Below are positions 1 to 11,447 of a DNA stretch of 64,000 nucleotides, piece after piece. How positions within the stretch are numbered: the first letter of the stretch is position 1; each line of letters begins with the position of its first letter. The DNA comes from Volvariella volvacea V23 (lineage: Eukaryota > Basidiomycota > Agaricomycetes > Agaricales > Pluteaceae): NCBI GenBank assembly GCA_000349905.1, contig KB722738.1, forward strand, positions 1,687,132-1,751,131. Reading direction: 5' to 3'. The notes under the pieces are model-generated. The model saw only the letters and a program-made list of their open reading frames with translations. It had not been told where the DNA came from and ran no database searches. The translations under genes were made by a program, and so were the position numbers.

Positions 1-1436
1 CCAGCACCAGAGAAAGCCTTGGACAATGCCCCCAAATCATTTGTCATCAAGCACGGACAAGTGGGCTCGTCACTAACCCAACTGGTTCGCGATATGCGGA
101 AAGTTATGGAGCCCAACACCGCAAGCAGGCTGAGGGTGAGAGCAACCCACGCATGCAAGCCCGAGTCACTGGCTCAATATCTTATTGAGGTTTAGGAACG
201 GAATCGAAACAAGCTCAAAGACTACCTGACAATGGCCCCCGCTCTAGGGGTAACACACCTGCTTGCATTCACACTGACGCCAATTGCACCATCGATGCGA
301 CTTGTCCGTCTACCGGGTGGACCAACACTGAGTTTCCGCGTCGAACGGTACAGTCTCATGAAGGATGTATTGCACATGTCTCGACATGCTCGCAGCATTG
401 GTATGGAATATTTGAGTCCTCCGTTGGTATGTTTCGAAGGACTATTTCAAGTTTAATTTCCTATCAATAACGTGCCTCATTAGCTAGTCTTATCATCCTT
501 CCCTCCGCCGAGTCAAAATACAACACCGCATCTCTCCCTCGTCATGAAAGCTTTCCAGAGTCTGTTCCCGCCACTATCCCCTCAAACACTTTCACTCTCC
601 TCTGCACGGCGAGTTGTACTCGTCGCATATAATGCCGAACGAGGCACCATAGACCTCAGACATTATATAATCAAAGTCAAGGCTTTTGGTATCTCGAGGC
701 GGGTCAGACGAGTGCTAGAGGGAGCATCGTCTAAGGTCAGTTCTGGTTCTGGCATTATCGACCTAGGGAGGGAGAAGGACGTCGCAGATTTCTTATTGCG
801 AGGTCACAATGGGGATGCTGCTTCAGATGCAGGTTACGAAAGCGCTGCTTCGTCTACCGAGAGCGTTGCTGGTGACGAAGCGGATGCCGTGAGCTTAGCA
901 GACGACTATGTGGGAAGGAACAACAAGAAGGGGCAAAAGAGAGCTGTTAAGCTTGAAGAGGTTGGGCCAAGATTGGAGTTGAAACTTATCAAGATCACAG
1001 AGGGCGTACCGAGTAAGGAGGGTGCTGTTATCTACCACGAATTCGGTAAGTGGAGTGCTTTGCCCTTCGTTGACACTTGACGCCCATTCGCAATACACCA
1101 GTCAAAAAATCAAAAAAGGAAGCAGCGGCACAGAAAGCTGAGCATGCTGCTAAGGAAAAGCTACGTAAACAACGGCGAGAGGAGCAGGAGAGAAATGTTC
1201 AACGCAAGCTGGAAGCCAAGGCTCAGGGTAAAGGAAAAGGCAAGGCTAATGCAGATGAAAGTGAGGATGACGCCGAGGATGAAGAACAGAATGAATTAGA
1301 AGATGACGGTGATTGGGATGACGAAGAAGAAGTCAGTGAAGAGGAAGAGGACGAAACCGGGGATGAAGAAAATAGTGACTCCGAGTTCGAAGAGGAGCGA
1401 GAACCGCCATCTAAAAAAGCCAAACGGCGTCGTTAG
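1..1436 (+). CDS. SSF1: Ssf1/Peter Pan-type Brix-domain ribosome biogenesis protein (5' end outside window)
   Basis: Nucleolar 60S assembly factor of the Brix/Imp4 superfamily (yeast Ssf1/2, animal PPAN). Exons read as 1..135, 196..426, 484..1045 and 1102..1436, all in frame, giving about 420 visible residues; the true start lies upstream. The visible N-terminal part carries the family signature KSFVIKHGQVGSSLTQLVRD followed by the conserved RDMRKVMEPNTA stretch. The middle contains LVLSSF and the Brix-type segment IDLRHYIIK. The C-terminal third is a lysine-rich coiled region followed by a long Asp/Glu tract and a basic KKAKRRR end, usual for nucleolar assembly factors. Family assignment is firm; the exact intron ends are by inspection. 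Confidence 0.93.
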
Positions 1437-1529
1437 CATGAGCGGATGGTATTGGGCATTAGTTCCATGAGTAATGTACACGCATGCTTTGTAGTACTAC
1501 CACTGGCAGGAAGTTCACTGGCAGGAAGT

Positions 1530-2299
1530 TCAAAACCATCTCCGCCAAAAGTGCTCAAACCTCATTTTTACAGCATCCCAATTATCTAATGCCGGTCGCA
1601 CATCGAGGTAGAACGATAAACTCGTTTTTGTAGGGTCAGTATTGCGACCAGTGTAGAAGTCGATGATATAGCGTGTTCGAATACCACAACGATCCACGAC
1701 CCAGTCGTGTCTGTCAAATGGAGCCCCATAGCTACACATGGATGAGCCTTGGAAGAAGTAAATGCGCGTTTATTCACTCACCCGAGCAACATCTTGAGCC
1801 TTGCTTTGGGACTCCGTTCCTGTGGCCGTCCCTTGAAAGTCACCAACTTAGGACCACCACAGGCCTCTCCTCCCCTTCCTGCCTCCCACTTTAGAATTTC
1901 TGACCAAGCGCGTTCGTTGACAGCGTTATGTATCGGTACGATGGTCTTCATATCCGCCGCATGTGGATTGTGGTTCTTGCGCGCCATGGCAGCAAAGAAT
2001 TGCGCTTCAGAAGGGTAAACCCAATTACCTTCTGAAGCCCTGGGTATCGAAGACATCTCCCGATCACGAGAAAGGTTGGCCTCTGAGAGGGGCGCTCTAC
2101 CAGACGCTCCGAGATGCGCCCATACTGCAGCGCTGCTTGAAGCAGCAGAAGTGTGGTCTACAGGGCATTTGTCTTGAGGACCAGAGCCCTCTTTCGAGGG
2201 ATCTCCGTGGTCCACAGGACATTTGGCAGCCTTCTCGTGCGGTGGGGGTTGTACCTCGGCCTTGGAACTGCAGCCGTGGTCAACTGGACATGCGGACAT
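1530..2299 (-). CDS. CYC3: Cytochrome c heme lyase (holocytochrome c synthase)
   Basis: Attaches heme covalently to the CxxCH cysteines of apocytochrome c in the mitochondrial intermembrane space. Two exons, 2299..1782 and 1731..1530, give 239 aa; the reading frame also extends a few codons upstream from a TTG, but 2299 is the first ATG. The N-terminus carries three CPVDH motifs (about residues 4, 26 and 45), the heme-regulatory CPV signature of this family. The core shows [17 protein letters not shown], the central HNAVNERAW region, and after the intron [13 protein letters not shown] and YIIDFYTG. Length fits the family (about 220-300 aa). It is divergent from the nitronate monooxygenase across about 200 bp. 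Whether it acts on cytochrome c, c1 or both cannot be told. Confidence 0.95.
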
Positions 2300-2505
2300 G
2301 TTGGATGAGCACAAAAATGAAGTTGACCGGAAAATTGGAATAATTTGATTGGATAGGTTTATTTGCGCATCACATCGCGGCTCTCGGACTCGGCTCGATT
2401 ATGGCCGGAGAACTGGTGCAATGTTGCCCCTAGCCACCACAGGATGTATTTAAGGATCAGGTCTCAAGCCCAGTTCTGCTGCCGACCCATTCCATCCAGT
2501 TCACC
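2300..2505. promoter_or_regulatory. Divergent promoter between heme lyase and nitronate monooxygenase
   Basis: A 206-bp space separates the two start codons. A TATA-like tatttaag at 2447-2454 lies about 52 bp before the nitronate monooxygenase ATG. No other element is recognisable. Confidence 0.45.
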
Positions 2506-4224
2506 ATGCCCGCTTCAGACCCCGTTTTCTCGACCCCTCTGACCAAGTTGTTCAAGATTAGCCACCCTGTCATGCTTGCAGGGTATGTGCCCCACAGAGG
2601 CACACGCACTATACGCACTGACGTGCCCAATCCGAATCTATACCAGGATGAATGTTGCTGCTGGTCCAAAGCTAGCTGCTGCCGTGACCAATGCAGGTAA
2701 GTCGCCTGCAGACATGTCTGCAGACCACAAAAAGTGATGGCATGGCCCAGGTGGCATTGGCGTCATTGGGGGTGTCCGTCAGAGTCCAAAGTTCCTGAAG
2801 GGCTCAATCGAAGAACTAAAAAGTCACCTCGAGGACAAGACGGCTCCATTCGGCGTTGATCTGTTGATACCTCAGGTTGGGGGAAGCGCACGCAAAACGA
2901 ACGTGAGCCATCAATTGCCACCCTATTTCTCAGCCCTGTGAAGAGTGTTGCTCATAAAACACTGTCATAGTATGACTACACTGAAGGACAACTCGGGGAA
3001 TTGATTGATGTGATTATTGAAGGTGGAGCATCATTGTTCGTCAGCGCAGTTGGTGTCCCCCCAAAATGGGCCGTTGACAAGCTACATGCCGCCGGAATCC
3101 CTGTAATGAAGTAGGTTCAAGGTCTTACAGGAACTGAAAGACTCATTTTGAGCATTGCAGTATGATAGGTCACCCTAAGGCGCGTAATCTCATGAGTTAC
3201 ATGCGTACCAACCCTGAAACAAATTATCTCCTTTAGCATGTCAAAAAAGCACTGGCCCAGGGTTTGTCTTCAGTGAGAAGCACTAGTATGGCAAATTCAC
3301 TGAGGTGTCTATAGGTGTTGATATCATCGGTGCGCAGGGTGGCGAGGGAGGTGGTCACACAGGAGAAACTCCGTTCTCCATTCTCATTCCAGCCGTAGTC
3401 GATCTCTGCAAAGGCATCAAAAGCCCCCTTACGGGTGAGCCCATCATTGTAGTTGCCGCGGGAGGTATTGCAGATGGCCGCGGTCTCGCCGCAGCATTGT
3501 CGTGAGTATCGCTTCTCTTTCCGATTCTTCTCTTCTTCTCTGCATCCCTTGCCTTCCTGTCCTCGACGAAGTGTTAAGCAACTATAATCAAGTTATGGTG
3601 CCTCAGGTGTTTGGGTTGGAACTAGATTTGTAGCAAGCGTAGAAGCAGGTGCACCCAAGAAGCACAAGGAAATGGTGCTCAAGGCAGGGTACGATGATAT
3701 AACCCGCACCTTGATATACTCGGGGCGACCAATGAGTGTCTTCCGGACACCATATATCGAAGAATGGTATGGATGCTATTCGTGTCACACGACGCGAAAC
3801 TCAAGCCTCTTGTAGGGAAACCAAGCGTCGCAAGGAAATGGAAGGACTTCTAGAACAAGGAAAGGTTCCACATGATGTTGAACTGCAAGCACACCCAGAA
3901 AAGTCATTGGCGGGTTTGTCTTGTAAGCTCTCATAATACTCGCTAGCGCCAAGTATAATAATTCACTGGTCTTCTTTTGTATAGGGCTAATGGGTAAAGT
4001 AGCTGGTTCGATCAATGTACGCTACTCGTTCCCATTTACTTAGAGCGTGCGCTAACAGCTTCTACAGGACATCAAGCCTGCTAAAGAAATGTATGCATCT
4101 TTTCTTGTCACTCCTTCTGGATTCACTAAAGTGATCCGTATACAGCGTCGACGAGCTTGTGCAGACAGCTGCACAGACATTGACAACAGCCAACAATCTT
4201 AAACTGTCCCGTGCCAAGCTATAA
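2506..4224 (+). CDS. Nitronate monooxygenase (2-nitropropane dioxygenase family)
   Basis: FMN-dependent TIM-barrel enzyme that oxidises alkyl nitronates such as propionate-3-nitronate. Twelve exons: 2506..2582, 2647..2696, 2751..2902, 2971..3110, 3161..3179, 3237..3261, 3315..3501, 3593..3766, 3816..3922, 3985..4016, 4068..4090, 4146..4224; these sum to 354 aa in one frame. Motifs in order: HPVMLAGMN at the N-terminus, NAGGIGVIGG, a central SAVGVPP, NMIGHPKHVKKAL, GAQGGEGGGHTG (phosphate/FMN loop) and VAAGGIADGRG, then YGASGVWVGTRF. Length matches the family. The fifth intron (3180..3236) appears to be GC-AG. The density of 12 exons in 1.7 kb is striking. The physiological substrate is not shown by the sequence. 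Confidence 0.92.
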
Positions 4225-4427
4225 TTTGTATATACATCTCAAGGCAACATATATACTTGCTTCTCTAAGTGATAAATCCTCGGAACTTATGCTCTTTCAT
4301 ACCTGTGGGATTTTTCTGTCCTCATGACCTGCTCCATGACGTTGAAGAACCCCTGACCAATTGGATCTTCATTTACTTATAAGGAGCCATACGACCTGAC
4401 GGAGCCTAATCACTCTTACGACCTGCG

Positions 4428-5724
4428 ATGCTATCTCCGCTCACAATCACTCCCCTTGTTATCGCCTTAACATGCTGGGTTTTAGCGCGAAGTGGATACT
4501 GGTTAGTATTGAAGGATAAATGGCGCCGGAAACCCCGGCCCCTGGATTGCTCACAACTGTCGGGCGTAGCACGTCCAAAGCCGTTGCCAGATTTTGATAT
4601 TGGACGAGCGAGTCCCAGACCATATAGGCCATTCCGCTGGGAATACCACCAAACCATGAGTGAGCACCATTCCTCAACCTACGTGTGTCCGGAATGACAA
4701 ATGAAGACCGTCAAAGCTTTGCAAAAAATGGATCCTGATTGGTGGATTGAACTGGAATCAACATACGTTGAACGCATTCAGCAACGCAAAGACTTGTATG
4801 CGAAATACGGAAAGACAATCGTTGATCGCAAACCTGGGGTAGAGGAAGCTTCCAAGGAACTAATGGAAATGGTCATAGAGTTCTTGTGTTGTCGGTACCC
4901 CAATCAATTCCAGTACGACGATCGAGGAGTATTCCACAATCGCATTCTGAACACTCAAGCGGACATCCAGCACGTCGATCCACTGCTTTTCTTATTGGAA
5001 AACGTTCCAGAGGATTTTATAATTATGGTGGAAGACAACACGACTAGGATTTATCATTTGCTTGGGGGTGTATCGTGCTCGGCTGTGGGTTGGAATATGG
5101 CAGATAAGATGGGCAAGCCACTTCAAGATATTCATATTCCCGTGCCCGACTATAAAGAGAAATTGCAACTCTCAATGAATCGGTGAGTACATACCTCCGC
5201 ATAGCTGATAAGCAAACCCTACTCATGTGCTTATGCTGTCAAGGTTCTTCTCCAAAATGAAGTGCAGTGAGCCCATCCAACGTGGTTCATGGAGCTTTGA
5301 ACACGGTCAACCCCTGTTCCTCCAAGAAGGCGACCAGGAGTGGGAACTGCGCCAGGTTCAGTCTCCGGACATATCAATTGAAGACATACACCTTCGCGTT
5401 GATTGGCAGACTTTGAGGCGCCTGCCAAAGTCTAGGACCATCGTGTTCAACTTCAAAGCTCTTTTTACTCCCATTACTTCATTCAGAGAAGAGCCGTTTA
5501 TTCCGCGTCTTGTTGCTAAGATCTTGCGAAATACAAAAGAGAATATCCGAATCTACAAGAACACCTGGCATCTCGAACACAAGATGCTCCCTGCATTGGA
5601 TGAATGGGCAGAAGAACAAGAAAGAAGAGGCTGGGTGCCTGTGGAGTGGCAGGAGCGTACTCTGAATGAGCACCCATACTTTCCTGGTTGGGAGAAAAGA
5701 TGGCGGGAGGAGCAGAGGCGTTAA
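4428..5724 (+). CDS. Heme-dependent oxidative N-demethylase-like protein (DUF3445 family)
   Basis: Three exons, 4428..4659, 4717..5182 and 5244..5724, give 392 aa. An N-terminal hydrophobic stretch (about residues 6-20) looks like a signal anchor. Then come the family features: PFRWEYHQTM before the first intron, KMDPDWWIELESTY, RYPNQF, LNTQADIQHVDPLL, a central LGGVSCSAVGWNMADKMGKPLQDIHIPVP, and a C-terminal WQTLRRLPKSRTIVFNFKAL. Bacterial relatives are described as heme-dependent oxidative N-demethylases. Many fungal members carry a database label of alpha-1,2-mannosyltransferase, for which this sequence gives no support. Heme binding and substrate are inferred from family only. Confidence 0.8.
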
Positions 5725-5778
5725 CTGGCTACTAATGCGTGTGCTGCCAATACGCATAGAGCAGCGAACGGAAATACA

Positions 5779-7461
5779 TTAGATATTAATTTCATGCCCC
5801 ATAAGCTCAGCGAGTTCCCGCTCCTCATCCTCTGTGAGTTCAAAATCATCTTGCCTTGTTACTTTCGGTTGCAGGGCCTTCTTAATCTGGTCGGCCGTTG
5901 TTCCATCAAGTAAATCTGGGTGAATGGGTTCAAGTCTAGAAGCGGGTAAAATTTGGACCCCATACCCGAGAGTTTCCATCTCCGTATTGTTTCATCGAGG
6001 CTTGTACTAACGATCCAAGGTTCCAAATTCAACCTCCCATTGTCTGTCGACACGATTCGCTGCCACAACCGCAAGCCAGTAACCTCGTGCCAATGTCCGT
6101 GTATGATGTGTACTAGCTCCGGTTCCAGGGAAGAGATATCATAGACGTTGATCGCATCCCCCGATCCCGTGAGCAAATAGGGCTCATTGAGGTCTGTCAA
6201 GGAGAGCGGAACAATCGTCCTGACAGGGAGTGAATGTTGCAGAGGTTTGATCGACCAGATGCAATCCTTAGGGGGTGTAAGTTCCGAATAGACTTGAACA
6301 GTTTCGTCCGCGGAGGCTAAAGGATGGAGTTAGAAAGCAGCATACAGCATAGTGCAAGGTAGGGAGCCGAAGAACACCCATGATGGGACTCGTTCATGCC
6401 CTACATCATGGCGAGGAACCCATACCTGTCCATACTTGGCCATGAGCATAAACAAGCTCGTTGATTCGCGTCTGGTGATGGCGCAAGTCCTTGATCATGG
6501 TGTGTTGCCATCGAGGAGGGACGTCATCCCTGCCCTCTCTTGTCAAGTCCCAAGCCTTGATGACACCCATGGTGTCAGCAGTGTACAGGATTGCATTCGT
6601 GTCTGACAATGCTCTGCCTTCAAGGCACTCAACAGGCCGACTATGAGATGTTATGCTCCCTAAAACATGCAGCGGTGTATTCTGTGTCGCAGTGGACAAA
6701 TCCCTGACAGCGTGCACGACTCAAAGATGGAATACAACAAGCAAGATGAAGACTCACGTACCAAAGACGAACAACCTTGTCCGAACCTCCCGAGATGAGC
6801 AGGTTCAGGGAAGGTATCACAAACAACACCTTCACGAAATCCGTATGAGCATCAGTAGAGGAGATCAGGGATTTGCTCTGCGATCAGGCTGTCAGCACGC
6901 ATTCAAGGCATGCAAAATGCTTGACGGCATGCCTCAATGTCCCATATTTTGATGGTCTATTGCCAAATGGACCATCAGCAATCACAGTGGTTGAGAGCAT
7001 GATACACGTTACCTTGTCCCAGGAACCTGATATCACAAGTTTTCCGTCTTGGGACCCTGGCACTTTGTCATAGAATGCAACAGAGGTTACAGGCCCCGTG
7101 TGGCCTCTGAAAATTTGTCTGGTTTTCCCTGTCTAAACGCGAAAACGGCCATCGGGAAGGATGGTACATGAGAAAAGCTCGATGCGTAACCGTACCTCCA
7201 GATCCAGTCTCCGAACAACGGCATCACTTTCTCCAATCCACGCATCAGATCCGCGCAGAACCAAGGCAAGTGCCTTGCCCGGGAGGGATATTGGAGACCC
7301 GATATCTTTCAATTGGTTGGCGCGTCGTTGGCGTTCCTGCAAGGGAGAAGCAAGACCTCATGGAAGCCACAACCACAGCCAGCCAAGCACATACGCACGT
7401 TATCTGCTGCTAGGTGTGCCTCTGAGCGCATCAAATTCGACGCAGCATTGTCCATAGCCAT
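5779..7461 (-). CDS. WD40-repeat protein with acidic C-terminal tail
   Basis: Eight exons (7461..7399, 7336..7196, 7132..7013, 6956..6933, 6877..6762, 6703..6426, 6316..5966, 5915..5779) give 409 aa in frame. WD-type blades are visible as SGSWDKTIKIWD, SGGSDKVVRLWD, TADTMGVIKAWD, ASADETVQVY, TGSGDAINVYD and TSLDETIRRWKL. After the propeller comes a charged tail ending near LTEDEERELAELM. The 24-nt fourth exon encodes TIKIWDIE and is followed by an apparent GC-AG intron (6878..6932). I do not recognise a named orthologue; a scaffold role is all that can be inferred. It lies in tandem with the downstream-facing PKA gene and ends close to the convergent N-demethylase-like gene. Confidence 0.85.
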
Positions 7462-7959
7462 TGTAGTGATAGAGATGGTCAACTTGGTGATGAATCAATT
7501 ACATCAATCCTGAGTCATTGCTGAAAAGTAAAGCATGAGGTAAATAAATATTCATTACTTCCGAATAATTTGGGAGTGTCTCGAAGTTAAGGGAGCACGA
7601 TACAATGAGAGGCAATTATGGGGGCTACACCAGACAGAAGGACTAGGGATAGGTACTAGCAGAATGGAAATGTAGAGCTATACACACAGCGAAGCAAACA
7701 ACAAGCCGGTCCACCGGCGGCCACAAGGAAACTAGACAACCCACGAGAAGGGTCAAAGAACGAAGGACGAAGCTTAATATAGATCGATACACGACTACAA
7801 GTGTATGGGCTACATTGACGAATAGCCCGAAAGTGCATGTGTGTTGATGGCCGATATGGAATCAAGGAGTGAGAAGATGATGGAATGCATGAATGAGAGG
7901 AATCAATGAAAGGAGGGTATAAGCAGTAGCTGGCTACTTGAATGGGGTCTGTGAGGCGA
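7462..7959. other. Intergenic region, WD40 upstream and PKA 3' flank
   Basis: About 500 bp between two minus-strand genes. It must hold the WD40 promoter and PKA 3' UTR. Several short open frames occur but none shows conserved protein features or a supported structure. Confidence 0.5.
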
Positions 7960-9469
7960 CTAGAACTCGAGGAAGTACCCAGAAATAGGGTCAAACTTGT
8001 CTTTGTCTTCTCGAGATTCGATACCGAAGAGTCCGGGCATCTCTTCAGGGTGGGGGTAGTGGACGTGAAGGAAATGCCGTGTATCGTCAACTGAGGTGGT
8101 ATGAGGGATGATGGGCGGCTAAGAGACCCGTCAATAGAAGCAGTTGGGGAATCGTTGATAGCTACTTACGCAAATTTCTCGTCGCTCCAACGCATCCCAA
8201 TCCACTCCCTTGAACCATGGATGTACGAGAATATCGTCCGGGCCCCCAATCATGTTCCCCAACCTCTTGGAACGGTCTGGATGGAGAAAGGCGCGTATAA
8301 GATCCCTCGAGAGGCGGTCCATGGTCTTGGGCCAATATACATTCCCTCTGAGAATCTTCTCATAGATGCCATATGGGGTGTCATCATAGAATGGCGGGTA
8401 GCCGACGAGCATCTCATAGCATAGTATACCAACAGCCCACCAGTCTGCCGCCTTCCCGTGACCATCGGACTGGATGACTTCGGGTGCCAGATACTCAGGT
8501 GTGCCACAAAGCGTCCATGTTCGATCGTCAACTATCTTGGCGAACCCAAAATCAGTGAGCCGTAGATAGCCACGAGAGTCAAGAAGCAGATTTTCGGGTT
8601 TGAGATCGCGATATACGATGTTGAATGAATGAAGATATCGTATTGCAAGAACGATGGTTGATAAATAAAACCGGGTGACATCGGTCGTGAAGCATTGCGC
8701 GCGCCGCAAATGTGTAAACAGCTCCCCGCCAGAGACGTAGGACATCAGCATGTAGACGTTGAGGCTGTCCTGAAATGTGGAGAAGAGGTCGACGACGAAC
8801 GGATGGTGAAGGCGGGAAAGGATGTAACGCTCAGCATTGACGTGTTCGACCTGACGCAGACGGACGAGGTCGTCCTTGCGGAGGACCTTCATGGCATAAA
8901 AGTTATGGGAGCCCGACTGACCGATTGACTTTTTATCCCGAACGAGGAGGACCTTGCCGAAGGTACCGGTACCTTGAAGGGGAAGGGTGAGGGACTGAAG
9001 AGAGGATGCAACGGATAGACATACCCAACACGCCACGAACCTCGAAGTCGGTCAACCTGAGTCCGGTGGCCTTGATTCGAGCACGTTCATTGACAGGGAC
9101 GTGCTCGGGTGCACACACGGGCTCGGTTGTGGAGTAGTGCAACGGATCCATGTCTTGTGGGTCGAGCTGGCCGGATCGAAGATAGGCAAGATAAGAGTTC
9201 CGCTGGGAGGGGGACTGGACTATGCTGTAATTGGGATTGTAGTATAGGTATGGGGATTGTTGTTGCTTTGGGTGGTTCAATGACCGCACTTTGATCGGTT
9301 CTCCTTGCTCACTATGTCCCGGAGATATTGGCGGAGTCATAGGCGCGTCTGCCACGGCACCCTGACGCTTTTGCTGGCGAGCAGCCTGTGCAACGGCGAC
9401 GCTGTGCTTGTCGCCGGCCGAGACTGGCAGCGATGATGAGCGGGGTATAGAGAGGGCTGGGTGGTCCAT
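7960..9469 (-). CDS. cAMP-dependent protein kinase catalytic subunit
   Basis: AGC-family Ser/Thr kinase released from its regulatory subunit by cAMP; in fungi it controls nutrient signalling, morphology and mating. Three exons, 9469..9025, 8972..8170 and 8118..7960, give 468 aa. The first about 135 residues are a low-complexity, Ser/Pro/Gln-rich extension typical of fungal PKA. The kinase domain then shows GTGTFGKV (glycine loop), YAMKVLRK (ATP lysine), YRDLKPENLLLD (catalytic loop), DFGFAK, the activation loop TWTLCGTPEYLAPEV with the PDK1-type Thr, and DWWAVGILCYEM. The last exon encodes an AGC C-tail ending in FDPISGYFLEF, a PIF-like hydrophobic motif at the extreme C-terminus. All catalytic residues are present. 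Confidence 0.97.
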
Positions 9470-9957
9470 TTTGTTGGAGGGAAATTATGGGTGTGATGGG
9501 TTGTATGAGTATGTTTGATGGGGAAACTTTGGAGAGAAAAAAGGACTGTTGGCTGGACACGGATGCAGGAGTGGGACGGACGGGGAAATGGAGAAAGGTG
9601 GGTGGAAAATAGAGTGTGCGGGAATAAATGTTCAAGTAGGGAGAGCGGGTGAGAAGCCCTGAGCGAGATGAGGTAGCCAGCGTCTAATTAAGTTTCGAGC
9701 GGGACGGAATCACCAGCCTAGCGACGTCCATTCCATCTCGTCGTTTTATCCACCCAGCAGGCATGCACAGCGTACAGCAACACAGCACGACGCTACGGCT
9801 AAGTACGTGGAACCAATTAGCAATTGACACCTGTGGGAGGTTGGCATCTCTCGTAGCTACCAGCCACCTGATCCTTCAGACCCCTGTTCCAATTCCATGC
9901 CAATTTCTCATTCAATTGCTCCCAATCTACATGCGTGACAGCTCAGGCAACCCCTAT
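9470..9957. promoter_or_regulatory. PKA upstream region and dioxygenase 3' flank
   Basis: On the minus strand the 150 bp before the PKA ATG is strongly C/T-rich with no clear TATA box, a common leader type for basidiomycete genes. Nothing coding is supported. Confidence 0.4.
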
Positions 9958-11276
9958 TTACTGCTCTTCGACCCCAAACGCAATCGTAGGTAGCCCATAC
10001 ATCTCTGCGAGAACGTGCACCTTGCCGGTATCGCCTCCAGCACCTGCCGCAACATACAACGGCACAAAGTGTTCCTCCCTCGGGTTCGATGCACGGAATC
10101 CTGCATGCTTCGTCAGGTCAATCATCACCCGCTTACGCTCTTGAGCCTGAACATCAATGCAACCCTGAGATCAATTACCCCGAGATTCAGTTTGCAGATT
10201 GCTTACTGCTTGGATCCTGACAGCCTCGTAAACGGCGCGGTTGAATTCGTGGTGCAAGGGTTTGGCAGTCTTGGGCGAGAAACAGCTTCGGTCTCGCAGG
10301 TTGTGGATGGGCAATCCTCCAGATAGAACCAGGATGCCCTCGTGCCTGTTCATGAAATCAACAAGCCCATCAATCCTCGTTTCTCCGTCGTCAAGTCAAA
10401 GATGGAACGTCCAAACCTTAATTTCGCGACAGCTTGGCCAATAGCCCAGTTACGTTCCGGGCTCAATGACGAGTCGATCGATGCTTGCACGATGGGGATG
10501 TTGTCAAATGTCTCTCCGAACATGAGTCTGAAGGGTACAAAGACGCCATGATCTAACCCCGGTCCTGCAAATCCTCTGCCATCCTCCCCGCGTGGCTCCG
10601 ACTTGGGCGTAAGGCGGGCAGACATCCCAGCCTCCTTGAACAATTGCACCACACGGTTGGACAGCGCAGAATCTCCCTTGGACTTGAATTTCAATTGATA
10701 TAGCTCGGGTTGGAATCCGTAGTAATCCATCAACAGCGGGTTCTCGTCGCCATAATCCGTCACTAAATGGGTCATGATGAGATGGTGCATTCGCATCGCT
10801 GGAGACTCGAACCGCTTACCCAGACGGTCGCCAACAGTTTCCCAGTGGGCACTAAATACAACGATGCCCTTGGGTTTGTACTTTTGGAGCAGAAATGGAC
10901 CGAAATCTCCGAGGAATCTGGCGTGCGGACTTGTGGGCCCTCCCCAGGCACCCATCTCGCCGTACACGCCGGCCTCGATGGCCTGAATGGGGAACGCGAG
11001 GACAGGCGACCCGTGCGCGAAGAAGAAGGCTGGGATGTTGTCCGGCGTGGAGGGCAGTGCATCAAAGGCTCGACGCCATTTGGATTGGAACTCGTCCACG
11101 CTCATATTGTCTGTGCGGAGTGAGGACACAAAGGCGTGCCGGAGACGTTGGAAGAGAGGTGTGAGACTTGTGGTGAGGACGAGGAGAGAGAGGACAAGGA
11201 GGGAACGAAGAGAGGGTGCTGGCATACGTCGGGAGTCGGTGCAGGTGGTTAAATACGGACAACTTGGTGCAGTCAT
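9958..11276 (-). CDS. Class III extradiol dioxygenase, LigB/DODA-type
   Basis: Related to plant 4,5-DOPA dioxygenase and bacterial YgiD, non-heme Fe(II)/Zn enzymes of the LigB fold. Exons 11276..10417, 10345..10207 and 10146..9958 give 395 aa. A 3' acceptor 18 nt earlier (exon starting at 10164) is equally in frame. A second ATG at 11225 would start the protein just before a hydrophobic segment (SLLVLSLLVLTTSLTPLF), suggesting a signal anchor. Family features: AFFFAHGSPVLAF with a metal-ligand His, VVFSAHWET, LDHGVFVPFRLMF, and C-terminal EEHFVPLYVAAGAGGD. Substrate unknown; a catechol such as DOPA is plausible from family only. It is divergent from TFB3. Confidence 0.85.
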
Positions 11277-11447
11277 TAGCTGGCGGGGATTCTGAGGACC
11301 ATAAGCACTTAGGCAAGACGATCCTCAGAATGGTGCAGCTTTCGTTTGTGAGTCATGGTGCATGACAGTGCCCCAGCCCAGGAGGCGGTGAGTAGTCAGC
11401 GCTCTGGATTGAGCATGAGATGCATCAGCCCCATTATGTAATACACC
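11277..11447. promoter_or_regulatory. Divergent promoter between dioxygenase and TFB3/MAT1
   Basis: 171 bp (or 222 bp if the internal ATG of the dioxygenase is used) between opposing start codons. No specific element recognised. Confidence 0.4.

Noticed and set aside
1223..1423. Serine-rich open frame on the minus strand
   Set aside because: It is the complement of the acidic GAA/GAT tract of SSF1; codon bias of the sense strand creates it.
5916..5965. Shorter 30-nt intron ending at the tctag acceptor in the WD40 gene
   Set aside because: It is shorter than any other intron here and leaves the wrong frame for the conserved acidic tail; the 50-nt intron ending at cccag restores it.
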